Of a stretch of 6,648 nt of DNA, positions 6,010 through 6,648 are shown one piece after another; position 1 is the first letter of the stretch, and each line of letters begins with the position of its first letter. The notes beneath the pieces are model-generated. The model had not been told where the DNA came from. It was given only the letters and a program-made list of their open reading frames with translations, and made no database searches. This stretch comes from Armatimonadota bacterium (lineage in GTDB: Bacteria > Armatimonadota > Fimbriimonadia > Fimbriimonadales > ATM1), in assembly GCA_013816225.1 (NCBI GenBank), contig JACDEQ010000120.1:1-6648 (forward strand). Direction: 5' to 3'. The position numbers were made by a program, and so were the translations under genes.

Positions 6010-6648
6010 TTATAGCGACAGACCACCGTCGACGACGAGCACTTGCCCCGTAATATAGGACGAGCCCTCTCCTGCCAAAAACAGCGCAGCCGATGCTATA
6101 TTCTGAACGGTTCCAAGCCTACCTAACGGAGCTGTATTATGGACGTGTTCGCGCAGATTCTGTGGCAGCTCCGCAGTCATGTCGGTTTCTATGAAGCCGG
6201 GAGCGATTGCATTGCACGTGATTCCTCGACTCCCGAACTCTCTTGCAATCGATTTCGTGAAACCGATGAGACCCGCCTTGCTCGCCGCATAGTTTGCCTG
6301 GCCGGCCTGGCCACCAAGCCCAACGATGCTTGTGATATTGATGATTCTTCCCCACCGCGCCTTCATCATCGGTTTTGAAGCTGCCCTCACGCAATCGAAC
6401 GCGCCCTTAAGAATAACGTTCATGACGGCGTCCCAATCGTCGTCAGACATTCTGATAAGAAGCTGGTCGCGTGTGATGCCGGCGTTGTTGACCAGAATGT
6501 CGAGTCCGCCCAAACGCGCGACCGTTTCGGCAACGGCCGCATCGACCTCGCCACCGTCAGCCACATCGCACTTTAGCGCTATGGCGCTGTTCCCCGCTTC
6601 GCCAACGGTCGCGACGCACCCGCCATCGGTGCTGGATAAACATGCAAC
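6010..6648 (-). CDS. fabG: 3-oxoacyl-ACP reductase, 5' end missing at window edge
   Basis: FabG reduces 3-ketoacyl-ACP to 3-hydroxyacyl-ACP with NADPH, the first reduction of each elongation cycle. The reading frame is open through the right edge, so 212 C-terminal residues are visible. About 31 residues, including the TGxxxGIG cofactor loop, lie outside the window; the GTG at 6564 is an internal valine of KCDVADGG, not a start. Visible short-chain dehydrogenase signatures are NNAGITRD, the catalytic serine in INITSIVGL, the YAASK motif (Tyr and Lys), and the APGFIETDM and VVDGG segments. In the visible fragment the catalytic Ser, Tyr and Lys are at about 107, 120 and 124, equivalent to 138, 151 and 155 of E. 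coli FabG. It is the most upstream visible gene of the fabG-acpP-fabF operon; fabD or fabH may lie beyond the edge. Confidence 0.96.
   Translation of the reverse strand, partial: VACLSSTDGGCVATVGEAGNSAIALKCDVADGGEVDAAVAETVARLGGLDILVNNAGITRDQLLIRMSDDDWDAVMNVILKGAFDCVRAASKPMMKARWGRIINITSIVGLGGQAGQANYAASKAGLIGFTKSIAREFGSRGITCNAIAPGFIETDMTAELPQNLREHVHNTAPLGRLGTVQNIASAALFLAGEGSSYITGQVLVVDGGLSL

Noticed and set aside
6562..6564. GTG as the start of a short FabG
   Set aside because: The frame continues upstream to the window edge with conserved FabG residues (IALKCDV), so the GTG is an internal valine and the gene is cut by the window.

Overview
The window is a gene-dense stretch of bacterial chromosome (moderately high GC, no introns, short gaps, Shine-Dalgarno sites in the operon). 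It looks like ordinary housekeeping DNA, not a mobile or defence region: I see no integrase, transposase, tRNA, CRISPR or repeat array. Lineage cannot be fixed from sequence alone. A bacterial-type NuoG that keeps the extra N7 iron-sulfur cluster, a classical type II fatty-acid cluster and a secreted WD40 protein would fit a phylum such as Armatimonadota, but that is only a guess.

Layout, left to right. (1) 23-1936, minus: nuoG, the iron-sulfur subunit of respiratory complex I, which starts its own transcription unit and reads off the left edge; a possible next start codon lies at 5-7. (2) 2067-3125, minus: an exported protein predicted to form a seven-bladed WD40-type propeller. (3) 3126-3344: a 219-base divergent intergenic region with candidate promoters for both flanking genes, each with its -10 element placed only 6-7 bases before the ATG, as in leaderless transcripts. 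(4) 3345-4070, plus: a half-length Rossmann-fold protein resembling the NAD-binding half of family 4 glycosidases. It meets the next gene tail to tail, with the two stop codons sharing a CTAG palindrome. (5) 4067-6648, minus: a fatty-acid synthesis operon in the order fabG (5' end cut off by the window edge), acpP, fabF, then a small three-helix membrane protein of unknown function whose GTG start overlaps the end of fabF.

The fab genes work together. AcpP carries the growing acyl chain as a thioester, FabF condenses it with malonyl-ACP, and FabG reduces the resulting 3-ketoacyl-ACP. NuoG channels electrons from NADH to quinone and is functionally separate.

The oddest feature is the 5' end of fabF. 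The conserved first beta strand (RRVVITG) is encoded just upstream of the first ATG, but no ATG, GTG, TTG or CTG lies in frame before it, back to a stop inside acpP. A non-standard start, an acpP-fabF frameshift fusion or a sequence error are all possible. I found no convincing undescribed multi-gene system here.
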